Assembly (NCBI RefSeq): GCF_004151105.1
Contig: NZ_PHRF01000162.1
Coordinates: 153,409-217,408 of the forward strand
DNA from: Streptomyces sp. L-9-10
Lineage (GTDB): Bacteria; Actinomycetota; Actinomycetes; Streptomycetales; Streptomycetaceae
Length of the DNA stretch: 64,000 bases
Reading direction: 5' to 3'
Made by a program: the position numbers and the translations under genes. Below the pieces are notes generated by a model, which was not told where the DNA came from, did not search any database, and was given only the letters and a program-made list of their open reading frames with translations. Shown piece after piece: positions 15,503 to 25,722 of the stretch. Numbering within the stretch: the stretch's first letter is position 1; each line of letters starts with the position of its first letter.

Positions 15503-15871
15503 ACCCCGATGATGCCCCAGGCCACTGACATCGCCCCCGTACCGCATCCCCGAGACCGCATCGGGGCGGACGGGCACGCAGGCCGCATCGGGGTGGACGG
15601 GCTCGCGGACCGCATCGGGCGGACGGGCGCGCGCGGTGACCGACGGTGATCGGTCCGTCTCGGAAAGAGCCTTTCAGGTCGAAGTGTTCCCTCAGGAGAG
15701 TGACCTGGGACACCTTTTTGTTTGGTCGGTGTAAGCGCGGGCAGGCGCGCGACTGGAGCGAACCAGGTCGCGGTGTCACCCACCGTGTCCTGTCAGCGGA
15801 CAGAATCCGCCCGCTCCACGGCCCGCCCGCGGGGGTGACGGGCCGTTTTCCGTTCAACGCGTGAGGTGTAT
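15503..15871 (+). promoter_or_regulatory. 369-nt leader region of the betaine importer, with hairpin and T-run
   Basis: No gene is visible here. TTCCCTCAGG (15687-15696) pairs with CCTGGGA (15704-15710), allowing one bulged T. Four bases later comes a T-rich run (CTTTTTGTTT, 15714-15723), which looks like an intrinsic terminator or attenuator on the plus strand. ACACC/GGTGT can also pair across that run as a competing fold. I looked for ydaO (c-di-AMP) riboswitch signatures, which are known for osmoprotectant genes, and did not find them. Confidence 0.4.
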
Positions 15872-17017
15872 GTGTCCAGGCTGCAAGCCGAACACCTGTA
15901 CAAGGTATTCGGCAGACGACCAGACGAAGCCGTGACGAAGCTCGAAAACGGTACGGACCGTGACGAGCTTCGCGCCGACGGTACGACCGCAGCGGTGATC
16001 GACGCCTCGTTCTCGGTCGAGCCCGGGCAGATATTCGTGGTGATGGGTCTCTCCGGATCCGGTAAGTCCACGCTGCTGCGCATGCTCAACGGACTGCTGG
16101 ACCCCACTTCGGGACGGGTGCTCTTCGACGGCCAGGACCTGACCGCCCTGAGCCCGCAGGAGCTGCGCCGCGTCCGCTCCACCAAGATCAGCATGGTCTT
16201 CCAGCACTTCGCGCTCTTCCCGCACCGCAGCGTTCTGGAGAACGCCGGGTACGGCCTCGAAGTGCAGGGCGTGCCCCGGGCCGAGCGCGAGAAGCGCGCC
16301 GCCGAGGCGCTGGAACTCACCGGCCTGGGCGGCTGGGAGGCGTCCTGGCCCGATGAGCTCTCCGGCGGTATGCAGCAGCGCGTCGGCCTCGCCCGCGCGC
16401 TCGCCACCGACGCCGATCTGCTGCTCATGGACGAGTCCTTCAGCGCCCTCGACCCGCTGATCCGCCGCGATATGCAGGATCAGCTGCTCCAGCTCCAGAA
16501 GCGGCTCAAGAAGACCATCGTGTTCATCACCCACGACCTCAACGAGGCCATGCGCCTCGGCGACCGGATCGCGGTCATGCGCGACGGCGCGATCGTCCAG
16601 CAGGGCAGCGCCGAGGACATCCTCGTCACCCCGGCCAACGACTACGTCGCCTCCTTCACCCAGGACGTCGACCGCTCCCGGGTGCTCACCGCCGGTGCGA
16701 TCATGGCCGACCCGGAGACCGCCTTCGGCGCCCGTGCGGACGGTGGCAAGGAACTGCGTACCGCGCGGGAGGTGCTCGACGCGGCGCCCGCCAGGGTGGC
16801 CGAGTCCACCCCGATCATCGAGCTGTTCACGCCCTGCTCCACCAGCGCGGTTCCCGTGGCCGTCACCGACGACACGGGCGAGCTCGTCGGAGTCGTCCCG
16901 CGCGCCAGGCTGCTGGCCGTCCTGGGCGAGCCGATGACGCCTTCGGTCCTCGTGGACGAGCCCGCCGGGACCACCGTCTCGAAGACCAGCACCGACAAGG
17001 CGGTAGCCAGTGCCTAG
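15872..17017 (+). CDS. Glycine betaine/proline-type ABC importer ATPase (ProV/OpuAA)
   Basis: A 381-residue ATPase. Walker A is GLSGSGKST, the signature is ELSGGMQQRVGLARALA, Walker B is LLLMDESFSALDP and the switch His is in FITHDLNEAM. The C-terminal ~100 residues form a CBS-like regulatory region, as in OpuAA/ProV. An N-terminal helix (LYKVFGRRPDEAV) is typical of osmoprotectant ATPases. It drives uptake of compatible solutes under osmotic stress. I choose the GTG at 15872, which has GTGAGG just upstream; another GTG six bases earlier is in frame. It overlaps the permease/binding-protein gene by 8 nt. Confidence 0.92.
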   Translation: MSRLQAEHLYKVFGRRPDEAVTKLENGTDRDELRADGTTAAVIDASFSVEPGQIFVVMGLSGSGKSTLLRMLNGLLDPTSGRVLFDGQDLTALSPQELRRVRSTKISMVFQHFALFPHRSVLENAGYGLEVQGVPRAEREKRAAEALELTGLGGWEASWPDELSGGMQQRVGLARALATDADLLLMDESFSALDPLIRRDMQDQLLQLQKRLKKTIVFITHDLNEAMRLGDRIAVMRDGAIVQQGSAEDILVTPANDYVASFTQDVDRSRVLTAGAIMADPETAFGARADGGKELRTAREVLDAAPARVAESTPIIELFTPCSTSAVPVAVTDDTGELVGVVPRARLLAVLGEPMTPSVLVDEPAGTTVSKTSTDKAVASA

Positions 17018-19646
17018 GCTCCCTCTCGGCGACTGGGTCGACAGCGCGGTCGACTTTCTCCAGAACCACCTTTCCTGGCTGTTCGACGCGATCGGTTCGA
17101 TCGTCTCGGGCATGTACGACGGCATCAACGCGGTGCTCTCCGCCCCTGAGCCGCTGCTTCTCGCGGGCATTCTGGCCGTGCTCGCCTGGTGGCTGCGCAG
17201 CCTGTCCGCCGGTGTCCTCACCTTCGCCGGCTTCGCGCTGATCGACTCGATCGAGCTGTGGGACGAGTCGATGGAGACTCTCTCGCTGGTGCTCGTGGCG
17301 ACGATCATCGTGCTGGTCATCTCGATACCACTGGGCATCTGGGCCGCGCGGTCCAAGACGGTCAGCTCCATCGTCCGGCCGGTGCTGGACCTGATGCAGA
17401 CCATGCCCGCGATGGTCTATCTGATCCCGGGCGTCGTCTTCTTCGGGATCGGCGTGGTGCCCGGCATCATCGCCACGATCATCTTCGCCCTGCCGCCCGG
17501 CGTCCGGATGACCGAGCTCGGTATCCGGCAGGTCGACGGGGAACTGGTCGAGGCCGCGGAGGCGTTCGGCACCACCCCGCGCAACACTCTGCTGCGGGTC
17601 CAGCTGCCGCTGGCCCTCCAGACGATCATGGCGGGTATCAACCAGGTCATCATGCTGGGCCTGTCCATGGTGGTCATCGCCGGCATGGTCGGCGGCGGCG
17701 GCCTCGGTGGCGCCGTCTACCGCGCCCTGGGCAACATCGACATCGGTCTCGGCTTCGAGGCGGGTCTCTCCGTCGTCATCCTGGCCGTGTACCTGGACCG
17801 GATCACCGGCTCGCTCAGCCTCCAGGTCTCCCCGGTCGGCCGCCGCGCGCTGGCCAAGGCGAAGGAGCTGACCGGCGGACCGAAGATCTGGAACCACCGT
17901 CCCCAGCCCGTCGTCGCGATCGCCGGTGTGGTCGTCCTCGCGCTCGTCGCGGGCGGCATCGGCCTGTTCGGCGGCTCCTCGTCCGGTGGCACCGCCGCCG
18001 ACGGGAAGAACGTCGGCCAGGGCAAGAAGATCAGCATGGGCTACATCCCCTGGGACGAGGGCATCGCGTCCACCTTCCTCTGGAAGGAGCTGCTGGAGCA
18101 GCGCGGCTACGAGGTCGACGCGCGGCAGTACGAGGCCGGCTCGCTCTACACCGGCCAGGCGGCGGGTCAGATCGACATCCAGACCGACTCCTGGCTGCCG
18201 GTCACCCACGCCACTTACTGGGCCAAGTACAAGGACAAGCTGGAGGACATGGGGGCCTGGTACGACAAGACCTCCCTGGAGATCTCCGTGCCCTCGTACG
18301 TCAAGGGCGTCAACTCCCTGGCCGACCTGAAGGGCAAGTCCTCCACCTTCAAGGGCCGGATCGTCGGCATCGAGCCCAGCGCGGGCGAGATGGGCCTGCT
18401 CAAGGACAAGGTCCTCAAGGCGTACGGCCTCGACACCGAGTACGAACTCATCGACGGCTCGACGTCCGGCATGCTCGCCGAGCTGAAGCGGGCGTACGCG
18501 AAGAAGGAGCCGATCGCGGTCGTGCTCTGGTCCCCGCACTGGGCCTACAACGACTACGACCTGACCAAGCTGGCGGACCCGAAGAAGGCCTTCGGCGCGG
18601 AGAGCGACGGCGTCCACACCCTGGCCCGCAAGGGCTTCTCGGACGACAACCCGCAGGTGGCCAAGTGGCTCAAGGACTTCTCGATGAGCGAGAAGCAGCT
18701 CACCAGCCTTGAGGCCAAGATCCAGGTAACCGGCAAGGGCAAGGAGCAGGACGCCGTCCGCGCCTGGCTCAAGGAGAACCCCGGTGTCGCCGACAAGTGG
18801 ACCCCGGTAGCCCAGGCCGGGAACGCCGCCAAGGCCGCGAACGGCAAGGACGAACGCGAGCGTCCCTTGCAGGTCGCGTGGTTCCCGTGGGAGGAGGACA
18901 TCGCCGCCACCTATCTGTGGAAGGCGGTCCTGGAGGAGCGCGGGTACACGATGAACCTCAAGCAGTTCGAGGTCGGTCCGATGTACGCGGCGATGTCCCG
19001 CGGCCAGATCGATGTCCAGTTCGACGGCTGGCTGCCCAACACGCAGAAGAGATACTGGGACAAGTACCACGAGAGTCTGCACAACCTCGGGTCCTGGTAC
19101 GGCCCGACCTCGCTGGAGATCTCCGTCCCCTCGTATGTCAAGGGCGTCGAGTCCCTCGATGACCTCAAGGGCCGCGAGGACGAGTTCAAGGGCCGTATCG
19201 TCGGGATCGAGGCCGGCACGGAGACCATGAACATCCTCAAGGACAAGGTCCTGCCGGAGTACGGGCTCGACAAGTCCTACGAGGTCGTCGACAGCTCCAC
19301 GCCCAGCATGCTCGCCGAACTGAAGCGGGCGTACGCGAAGAAGGAGCCGATCGCGGTCATGCTCTGGACCCCGCACTGGGCTTACAACGAGTACGACCTG
19401 ACCAAACTGAAGGACCCGAAGAAGGCCTTCGGTGAGGGCGACCAGCTCACCACCGTCACCAACAAGGACTTCCCCGAGAACTACCCGCGGCTGACCAAGT
19501 GGTTCAAGGACTTCAAGCTGAGCGAGGAGCAGCTCGGCGGTCTGGAGAACGAGATCCAGAAGCGCGGTACGGGACATGAGGAAGAGGCGGTGAAGGCCTG
19601 GATGGCGGATAATCCTGGCATCGCGGACACCATGGCCCCGCTGTAG
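17010..19646 (+). CDS. Fused betaine-type ABC permease with two substrate-binding domains
   Basis: An 878-residue fusion. Residues ~1-290 are a ProW/OpuAB permease: about six membrane segments, with the inner-membrane EAA-like loop ELVEAAEAFGTTPRNTLLRV. A further membrane segment (VVAIAGVVVLALVAGGIGLF, about 300-320) anchors two consecutive OpuAC/ProX substrate-binding domains outside the cell (about 335-600 and 617-878). Both keep the Trp-rich ligand-cage motifs: IPWDEG and FPWEED near the start, DSWLPVTHATYW and DGWLPNTQKRYW, and LWSPHWAY and LWTPHWAY. The start GTG overlaps the ATPase stop. Most OpuA-type fusions carry one binding domain, so the duplication is notable. Confidence 0.92.
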   Translation: MPRLPLGDWVDSAVDFLQNHLSWLFDAIGSIVSGMYDGINAVLSAPEPLLLAGILAVLAWWLRSLSAGVLTFAGFALIDSIELWDESMETLSLVLVATIIVLVISIPLGIWAARSKTVSSIVRPVLDLMQTMPAMVYLIPGVVFFGIGVVPGIIATIIFALPPGVRMTELGIRQVDGELVEAAEAFGTTPRNTLLRVQLPLALQTIMAGINQVIMLGLSMVVIAGMVGGGGLGGAVYRALGNIDIGLGFEAGLSVVILAVYLDRITGSLSLQVSPVGRRALAKAKELTGGPKIWNHRPQPVVAIAGVVVLALVAGGIGLFGGSSSGGTAADGKNVGQGKKISMGYIPWDEGIASTFLWKELLEQRGYEVDARQYEAGSLYTGQAAGQIDIQTDSWLPVTHATYWAKYKDKLEDMGAWYDKTSLEISVPSYVKGVNSLADLKGKSSTFKGRIVGIEPSAGEMGLLKDKVLKAYGLDTEYELIDGSTSGMLAELKRAYAKKEPIAVVLWSPHWAYNDYDLTKLADPKKAFGAESDGVHTLARKGFSDDNPQVAKWLKDFSMSEKQLTSLEAKIQVTGKGKEQDAVRAWLKENPGVADKWTPVAQAGNAAKAANGKDERERPLQVAWFPWEEDIAATYLWKAVLEERGYTMNLKQFEVGPMYAAMSRGQIDVQFDGWLPNTQKRYWDKYHESLHNLGSWYGPTSLEISVPSYVKGVESLDDLKGREDEFKGRIVGIEAGTETMNILKDKVLPEYGLDKSYEVVDSSTPSMLAELKRAYAKKEPIAVMLWTPHWAYNEYDLTKLKDPKKAFGEGDQLTTVTNKDFPENYPRLTKWFKDFKLSEEQLGGLENEIQKRGTGHEEEAVKAWMADNPGIADTMAPL

Positions 19647-19727
19647 CGGGAGCGGTTCGCGGGAGCGCGTGCACGGAGGTGTTCCGTGGAGGCGTTCTCG
19701 CGGAGACGCGTTCGTGGAGGCACGTGC

Positions 19728-19774
19728 GTGGGAGGGATGGGCAGCGCCTGGTGCGAAGCCCATCCCTCCTCCAC
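19728..19774 (+). terminator. Terminator after the betaine importer
   Basis: GTGGGAGGGATGGGC (19728-19742) pairs with GCCCATCCCTCCTCCAC (19758-19774) across a 15-nt loop, with about two bulged bases. It lies 81 nt after the stop codon and is followed by GTTCCGG. The rest of the 302-nt gap (19647-19948) holds short GC-rich near-repeats (GGAGGCGTT, GGAGGCACG) and no gene. Confidence 0.75.
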
Positions 19775-19885
19775 GTTCCGGTTCGGCCCGCTCGCGCGCA
19801 TGATTGATCCAGGGGCAACACGTCCCTTTTCGCTCGCGTGTACGCACGGACGGCGGATTCGCCGGGTCCGGCACCGGGTGAGGCA

Positions 19886-19900
19886 GGACAGCTCTTGTCC
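19886..19900. promoter_or_regulatory. Candidate operator GGACA-N5-TGTCC before the cupin regulator
   Basis: A short perfect inverted repeat lies 49 nt upstream of the regulator start and overlaps a possible -35 (TTGTCC, 19895-19900). It could be an autoregulatory site. The support is positional only. Confidence 0.35.
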
Positions 19901-19948
19901 GGGCGTCAACTCTGAGAGGATGACGATCCGGGCGGGAGGGAGCCAGTC

Positions 19949-20500
19949 ATGGACGACAAGGAAGCGCTCAGGGTGGGCGCGGCCGTCCGCAGGAGGCGCA
20001 GGTCCCTGGGCCTGACGCTGGCGGCGGTCGCCGGCCGAAGCGGACTGTCCGTGCCGTTCCTCAGCCAGATCGAGAATGAGCGCGCCAGGCCGAGCATCCG
20101 CTCACTTGAGCGGGTGGCGGACGCCCTGGAGACGACCCCCGCCCAGCTGCACGCCGCCGCGGACTCGGCCCGGACCGTCGATGTCGTACGAGCCGCCCCC
20201 GCCCCTGGTCCCGGGGTCCGCCGCGTGGTGCGCGGTGGCCATCAGCTGAACGCCAAGGAATTCACCGGCGAGCAGGACACCGGACGGGAGTACCAGCACC
20301 GCAACGACGAGGTGATGTACATCGCCGACGGCGCCGCGGAGGTCGAGGCCGAGGGCAGGGCGTACCGGCTGGAACGTGGTGACACGCTGTATCTCTCCGG
20401 TGGCGTACGGCACCGCTGGCGCGCCACCGAACCCGGCACCCGCATCCTGGTCGTCGCCGTCGCCGAACACATCGACGCGACCATCGACCCGCCGCGCTGA
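19949..20500 (+). CDS. XRE-cupin transcriptional regulator
   Basis: A 183-residue regulator. An N-terminal helix-turn-helix (residues ~8-65: VGAAVRRRRRSLGLTLAAVA, then SVPFLSQIENERARPSIRSL) is joined to a C-terminal cupin (residues ~100-175: HRNDEVMYIADGAAEVEAEG, then LERGDTLYLSGGVRHRW). Such proteins sense small metabolites with the cupin. GGAGGGAG precedes the ATG. Ten nucleotides separate it from the next gene, so the two form one unit. Confidence 0.88.
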   Translation: MDDKEALRVGAAVRRRRRSLGLTLAAVAGRSGLSVPFLSQIENERARPSIRSLERVADALETTPAQLHAAADSARTVDVVRAAPAPGPGVRRVVRGGHQLNAKEFTGEQDTGREYQHRNDEVMYIADGAAEVEAEGRAYRLERGDTLYLSGGVRHRWRATEPGTRILVVAVAEHIDATIDPPR

Positions 20501-20510
20501 GGGGTACGCC

Positions 20511-21281
20511 GTGTCCGCCGGGCGCGAGCGCGGTCCGCGCGTCGTCTCGCTCGTTCCCTCGCTCACCGAAGCGATCGCCGTCAGCGCGCCCGGACTGCTG
20601 GTGGGCGCCACCGACTGGTGCGTGCGTCCGGCCGGCCTCGACGTCGTCCGTGTCGGCGGCACGAAGAACCCCGATGTGGCGGCGATCATCGCGCTCCGGC
20701 CCGGTCTGGTCGTCGCCAACGAGGAGGAGAACCGCGCCCCGGATCTCGCCGCGCTGCGGGGCGCCGGGCTCGACGTGCTGGTCACCGAGGTCAGGACGCT
20801 GGACCAGGCCTTCACCGAGCTGGAACGGGTGCTCGTGACGGGATGCGGAGTGCGGACGCCGCGCTGGCTGGCCGACGCCAGGACCGCCTGGGAAGCGCCC
20901 CCGCCCGCGTCACACGGGCAACACGGGCAACACGGGCGGCAAGGGCAGCTTGGGCAGCGCCGGGCCGTCGTACCGGTCTGGCGTCGCCCCTGGATGGTGC
21001 TCGGACGCGACACCTTCGCCGGGGACCTGCTGGCCCGGCTGGACGTGGTCAATGTGTACGGAAGCCACCCCGAGCGCTATCCGCGCATCCCGCTCGACGA
21101 ACTGCGGGCCGCCGGAGCCGACCTGGTCGTGCTGCCCGACGAGCCGTACCGCTTCACCGCCGACGACGGGCCCGAAGCCTTCCCCGGACTGCCCGCCGCG
21201 CTTGTCGACGGACGGTACCTCACCTGGTACGGACCGTCACTGGCCGAGGCGCCGGCGGCGCTGCGGGCAGCGCTCCGCTGA
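20511..21281 (+). CDS. Helical-backbone metal receptor / corrinoid-binding-like protein
   Basis: A 256-residue protein of the BtuF-like (periplasmic-binding class III) fold: VVSLVPSLTEAI at the start, VGGTKNPDVAAIIALRPGLV and LVVANEEENRAPDLAAL. It has no signal peptide or lipobox, so it seems cytoplasmic, unlike true BtuF. A His/Gln/Gly-rich insertion (HGQHGQHGRQGQLGQ, about residues 135-149) comes from a 9-bp tandem DNA repeat and could be disordered or metal-binding. The start is a GTG with GAGGGG 6 nt upstream. The last 62 nt overlap the 3' end of the transporter on the opposite strand. Confidence 0.82.
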   Translation: MSAGRERGPRVVSLVPSLTEAIAVSAPGLLVGATDWCVRPAGLDVVRVGGTKNPDVAAIIALRPGLVVANEEENRAPDLAALRGAGLDVLVTEVRTLDQAFTELERVLVTGCGVRTPRWLADARTAWEAPPPASHGQHGQHGRQGQLGQRRAVVPVWRRPWMVLGRDTFAGDLLARLDVVNVYGSHPERYPRIPLDELRAAGADLVVLPDEPYRFTADDGPEAFPGLPAALVDGRYLTWYGPSLAEAPAALRAALR

Positions 21282-22374
21282 ACACTCCGCGCAGCGTGTA
21301 CCACCCGGCCGCGGACCAGGCCGCCACCAGCAGCGCGAACAGCCCGACCGCCAGCCACTCCAGGGCCGTCAGTCCGGTGTGCCGGCCCAGCCCCGCCGCG
21401 CCCGTCACACACGTACCGAGCGGGAAGGTGAACGCCCACCACGTCATCGTGAGCCGCATCCCGCGCCGTACGGCCCGTATCACCAGCGCCGCGGACAGCG
21501 CCAGCCACAGCAGGGCGAACCCCATCACCGGCACGCCGTACACCACGGCGAACGCGCCCAGCGCCCCCGCGTACGGAGCGCCGATCGCCCCGGGCGCCAT
21601 ATCGGCCAGCTGGCCGGCCGCGGTGGTCGACTGTCCCAGCGGGCCGAGCACCAGAAAGAGCAGCGGGGTCAGCGCGAGCGGGAGCGGGCCCCGCGCCACC
21701 AGCCGGCCGAAGACCAGCGGCAGGATCATCAGCGTCGCGAGCAGACTCATCCCGAACAGGGCGTAGCAGCCGAGCAGCAGCGCCTCGCGCCCCTGGCCCG
21801 GCGCCAGATGCGGCACCAGCAGCGGGCCGACCGCCGCCGAGACCATGGGGGGCACCACCGGCAGCAGCCAGACGGGCGATGCGTCCGCGAGCCCGACGCG
21901 GTGGCGTACGACCATCAGATACGGGATCGCCACGGCGACGACGAGACCGAGCAGCGTCCCCGCCCCGAACAGCACCGCGTCCACGGCGACCGCGGCCCGC
22001 TCGCCCAGTACATCGCGCCCCGCCAGCAACGTCGCGCCGCCGACGGCCAGCAGCGCCATGGCCGCGCAGCCGTAGAACGGCGCCACGGCGGGATCGAGCA
22101 GATCGGCGCGCGCCCGGTCACGGTGGTGCAGCCAGTGTCCGGCGCGGGCGACGAGGACGACGGCGAGCAGTACCGCCGACAGCGCCCACACCACGACACT
22201 GGCGGCCCGCAGCCCCGGTATCTCCAGCGGCAGTCCGGCACCCGCGCTCGCCACGATCGCCGTGCCCATCACCGTCGCGTACCAGTTGGGCCCGAACTGC
22301 CGGAGCGCCGGCGGCCGTACGCGCGCGGTGACGCGCGAGGCGGGGGCGGCGGCGGGGTGCGCGAGGGTGGTCAT
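21220..22374 (-). CDS. TDT-family (TehA/Mae1-like) membrane transporter
   Basis: A 384-residue membrane protein with about ten hydrophobic segments. The opening FGPNWYATVMGTAIVA is the family hallmark (tellurite-resistance/dicarboxylate transporter, C4-dicarboxylate or sulfite export). MTWWAFTFPLGTCVTG sits near the C terminus. The substrate is unknown. It is divergent from the LysR regulator 71 nt away, which probably controls it. The 3' end overlaps the corrinoid-binding-like gene tail to tail. Confidence 0.88.
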   Translation of the reverse strand: MTTLAHPAAAPASRVTARVRPPALRQFGPNWYATVMGTAIVASAGAGLPLEIPGLRAASVVVWALSAVLLAVVLVARAGHWLHHRDRARADLLDPAVAPFYGCAAMALLAVGGATLLAGRDVLGERAAVAVDAVLFGAGTLLGLVVAVAIPYLMVVRHRVGLADASPVWLLPVVPPMVSAAVGPLLVPHLAPGQGREALLLGCYALFGMSLLATLMILPLVFGRLVARGPLPLALTPLLFLVLGPLGQSTTAAGQLADMAPGAIGAPYAGALGAFAVVYGVPVMGFALLWLALSAALVIRAVRRGMRLTMTWWAFTFPLGTCVTGAAGLGRHTGLTALEWLAVGLFALLVAAWSAAGWYTLRGVFSGALPAAPPAPRPVTVRTR

Positions 22375-22423
22375 GGCTTCCAGCCTCGGGGTCGTGTACG
22401 GCCCCCACCAGCCCCGTTGTCCC

Positions 22424-22447
22424 TATGAGGTCATAACCTGGGTTTAT
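22424..22447. promoter_or_regulatory. Overlapping dyads in the TDT/LysR divergent promoter
   Basis: TATGAGGTCATA (22424-22435) and ATAACCTGGGTTTAT (22433-22447) are adjacent, overlapping inverted repeats ending in the LysR start codon. The second fits the T-N11-A pattern expected for LysR-type binding. No Shine-Dalgarno precedes the ATG at 22446, and a CATAAC -10 would put the transcript start at the ATG (leaderless). Confidence 0.5.
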
Positions 22448-23414
22448 GGCCGATGTACCGCTCGCCGCTCCCTCCGCCGGACCGCCCTCCGCGGTTTCGC
22501 CCGCCGTCCAGCTCGCGCGCCGGGTGCCCGACCTCGGTGCGCTGGAGCTGCTGCTCGCCGTCGCCAGGCTCGGCAGTCTGGGCCGGGCCGCCCGCGAGCT
22601 CGGGATCTCCCAGCCCGCCGCCAGCAGCCGGATCCGGGCCATGGAACGGCTGCTCGGGGTCTCGCTGGTGGACCGTTCACCGCGCGGTTCCCGGCTCACC
22701 GACGCCGGCACTCTCGTCACCGACTGGGCGAGGCGCGTGGTGGAGGCCGCCGAGGCATTCGACGCGGGAGCGCAGGCGCTGCGCGACCGCCGGGACTCAC
22801 GGCTGCGTGTCGCCGCCTCCATGACGATCGCCGAGTATCTGCTGCCCGGCTGGCTGATAGCGCTCCGCCGGGCCCGGCCGGACACCGCCGTCTCGCTGCA
22901 CGCGGGCAACTCCGCCGCGGTCGCCGAACGGCTGCTCAGCCACGAGGCGGACCTCGGTTTCGTCGAGGGCGTGGCCGCGCCGGAGGGGCTCGACTCCGCC
23001 GTCATCGGCCATGACCGGCTGCTGGTGGTCGCGGCCCCCGGCCATCCCTGGGCCCGCCGCCGTACCCCGCTCGACCCGGCGGAACTGGCCGCGACCCCGC
23101 TGATCCTGCGCGAACCCGGCTCGGGCACCCGTCAGGTGCTGGACGCCGGACTCAGCGCGTACGGCGGTCTCGCCGAACCACTGCTCGAACTCGCCTCCAC
23201 GACCGCGCTGAAGGCCGCCGCGGTCAGCGGGGCCGGTCCCTGCGTGCTGAGCGAACTCGCGGTCGGCGAGGAACTGGCGGCCCGCCGGCTCGTCAGGGTG
23301 CCGGTCGAGGGCATCCGGCTCCGCCGCGATCTGCGCGCGGTCTGGCCGGTCGGCAACCGCCCCGCGGGCCCGGCCCGCGACCTGCTGTCCCTGACACGCG
23401 GAGCCCGGGACTGA
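22446..23414 (+). CDS. LysR-family transcriptional regulator
   Basis: A 322-residue regulator. After a 30-residue Pro/Ala-rich lead, the helix-turn-helix LELLLAVARLGSLGRAAREL and ISQPAASSRIRAMERLLG fills residues ~35-95. A LysR effector-binding domain follows (SLHAGNSAAVAERLLSHEAD and LILREPGSGTRQVLDAGLSA). By position it controls the divergent TDT transporter, as in CysB/CbbR-like regulator-transporter pairs. The start ATG lies inside the operator-like dyad. Confidence 0.92.
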   Translation: MADVPLAAPSAGPPSAVSPAVQLARRVPDLGALELLLAVARLGSLGRAARELGISQPAASSRIRAMERLLGVSLVDRSPRGSRLTDAGTLVTDWARRVVEAAEAFDAGAQALRDRRDSRLRVAASMTIAEYLLPGWLIALRRARPDTAVSLHAGNSAAVAERLLSHEADLGFVEGVAAPEGLDSAVIGHDRLLVVAAPGHPWARRRTPLDPAELAATPLILREPGSGTRQVLDAGLSAYGGLAEPLLELASTTALKAAAVSGAGPCVLSELAVGEELAARRLVRVPVEGIRLRRDLRAVWPVGNRPAGPARDLLSLTRGARD

Positions 23415-23439
23415 ACGGCCGGTCCTCCTCCCGCCGCCG

Positions 23440-24144
23440 TCAGGACCTGGAGCCCCCGTCCTGGTCACCCGCCGCTTCGACCAGGGCGGTCATGACGCGG
23501 GTGTCCTCGGCCATCTCGGGGTGCCACTGAACGCCCAGGACCCAGCGCGGTCCCGGCAGTTCGACCGCCTCGACCGTGCCGTCCGCCGCGACCGCCGAGA
23601 CGGTCAGCCCCTTCCCGAGCTGGTCCACCGTCTGGTGATGGTGGGTCGGTACGGCGAACTCCTCCGGCACCAGGGCCCCGTAGCGGGTGCCCGCCACCGG
23701 CGTCACCGGATGCTCGCCGAAGGCGCCGGCCACCGGTGAGGTATGGCCGTCCACATGCTGACGGAGCGTCCCGCCGAGTGCCACATTGAGCAGCTGCATC
23801 CCCCGGCAGATGCCCAGCAGGGGAGTGCCGGAGGCCAGCGCCGCCTCGATCAGGGCCAGTTCCCAGGCGTCCCGCTCCCGGGCGGGCGGTCCGGTACGGG
23901 GATCCGGCTCGGCTCCGTACCGTACGGGCTCCACATCAGGACCGCCCGCGATCACCACCCCGTCGAGCCGCGCCACCATCCGGGCCGCGGCCGACGGGGC
24001 GTCCGGCGGCAGCATCGCGGCCAGCCCGCCCGCGCGCTGGACGAGCCGGGGATAGCCGGCCGGCAGCAGCGCGGCGGGCAGGTTCCAGACCCCCCACGCG
24101 GCGGACTCCTCCAGATAGGTGCTGACGCCGATGAGCGGCTTCAT
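23440..24144 (-). CDS. Gamma-glutamyl hydrolase, class I glutamine amidotransferase (PuuD-type)
   Basis: A 234-residue peptidase C26 family member. The nucleophile Cys is in PLLGICRGMQLLNVALGG. The catalytic His/Glu are in VLGVQWHPE. IAGGPDVEPVRYG is the oxyanion region. PuuD-type enzymes release glutamate from gamma-glutamylated amine products. With the permease, GntR regulator and GlnA4-like synthetase alongside, it probably performs the last step of the same pathway. It lies 77 nt downstream of the permease on the same strand. Confidence 0.9.
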   Translation of the reverse strand: MKPLIGVSTYLEESAAWGVWNLPAALLPAGYPRLVQRAGGLAAMLPPDAPSAAARMVARLDGVVIAGGPDVEPVRYGAEPDPRTGPPARERDAWELALIEAALASGTPLLGICRGMQLLNVALGGTLRQHVDGHTSPVAGAFGEHPVTPVAGTRYGALVPEEFAVPTHHHQTVDQLGKGLTVSAVAADGTVEAVELPGPRWVLGVQWHPEMAEDTRVMTALVEAAGDQDGGSRS

Positions 24145-24221
24145 TGATCCGGCCTCCGTCGTTCGCCATTCGTCGTTCGTCGTTCATCGTTCGTGCCTTT
24201 TCGGACACGTACGCGCTCGCG

Positions 24222-25706
<1,485 letters not shown>

Positions 25707-25722
25707 GATCCGCTCCTGCCTC

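Noticed and set aside
15640..15871. c-di-AMP (ydaO) riboswitch before the betaine importer
   Set aside because: The conserved ydaO core sequences are not visible; only generic hairpins are.
16863..19874. 1003-codon open frame antisense to the betaine importer
   Set aside because: It is Asp/Val/Gly/Leu-rich with no recognisable domain and mirrors a real GC-rich gene. Long antisense frames are expected at this GC content.
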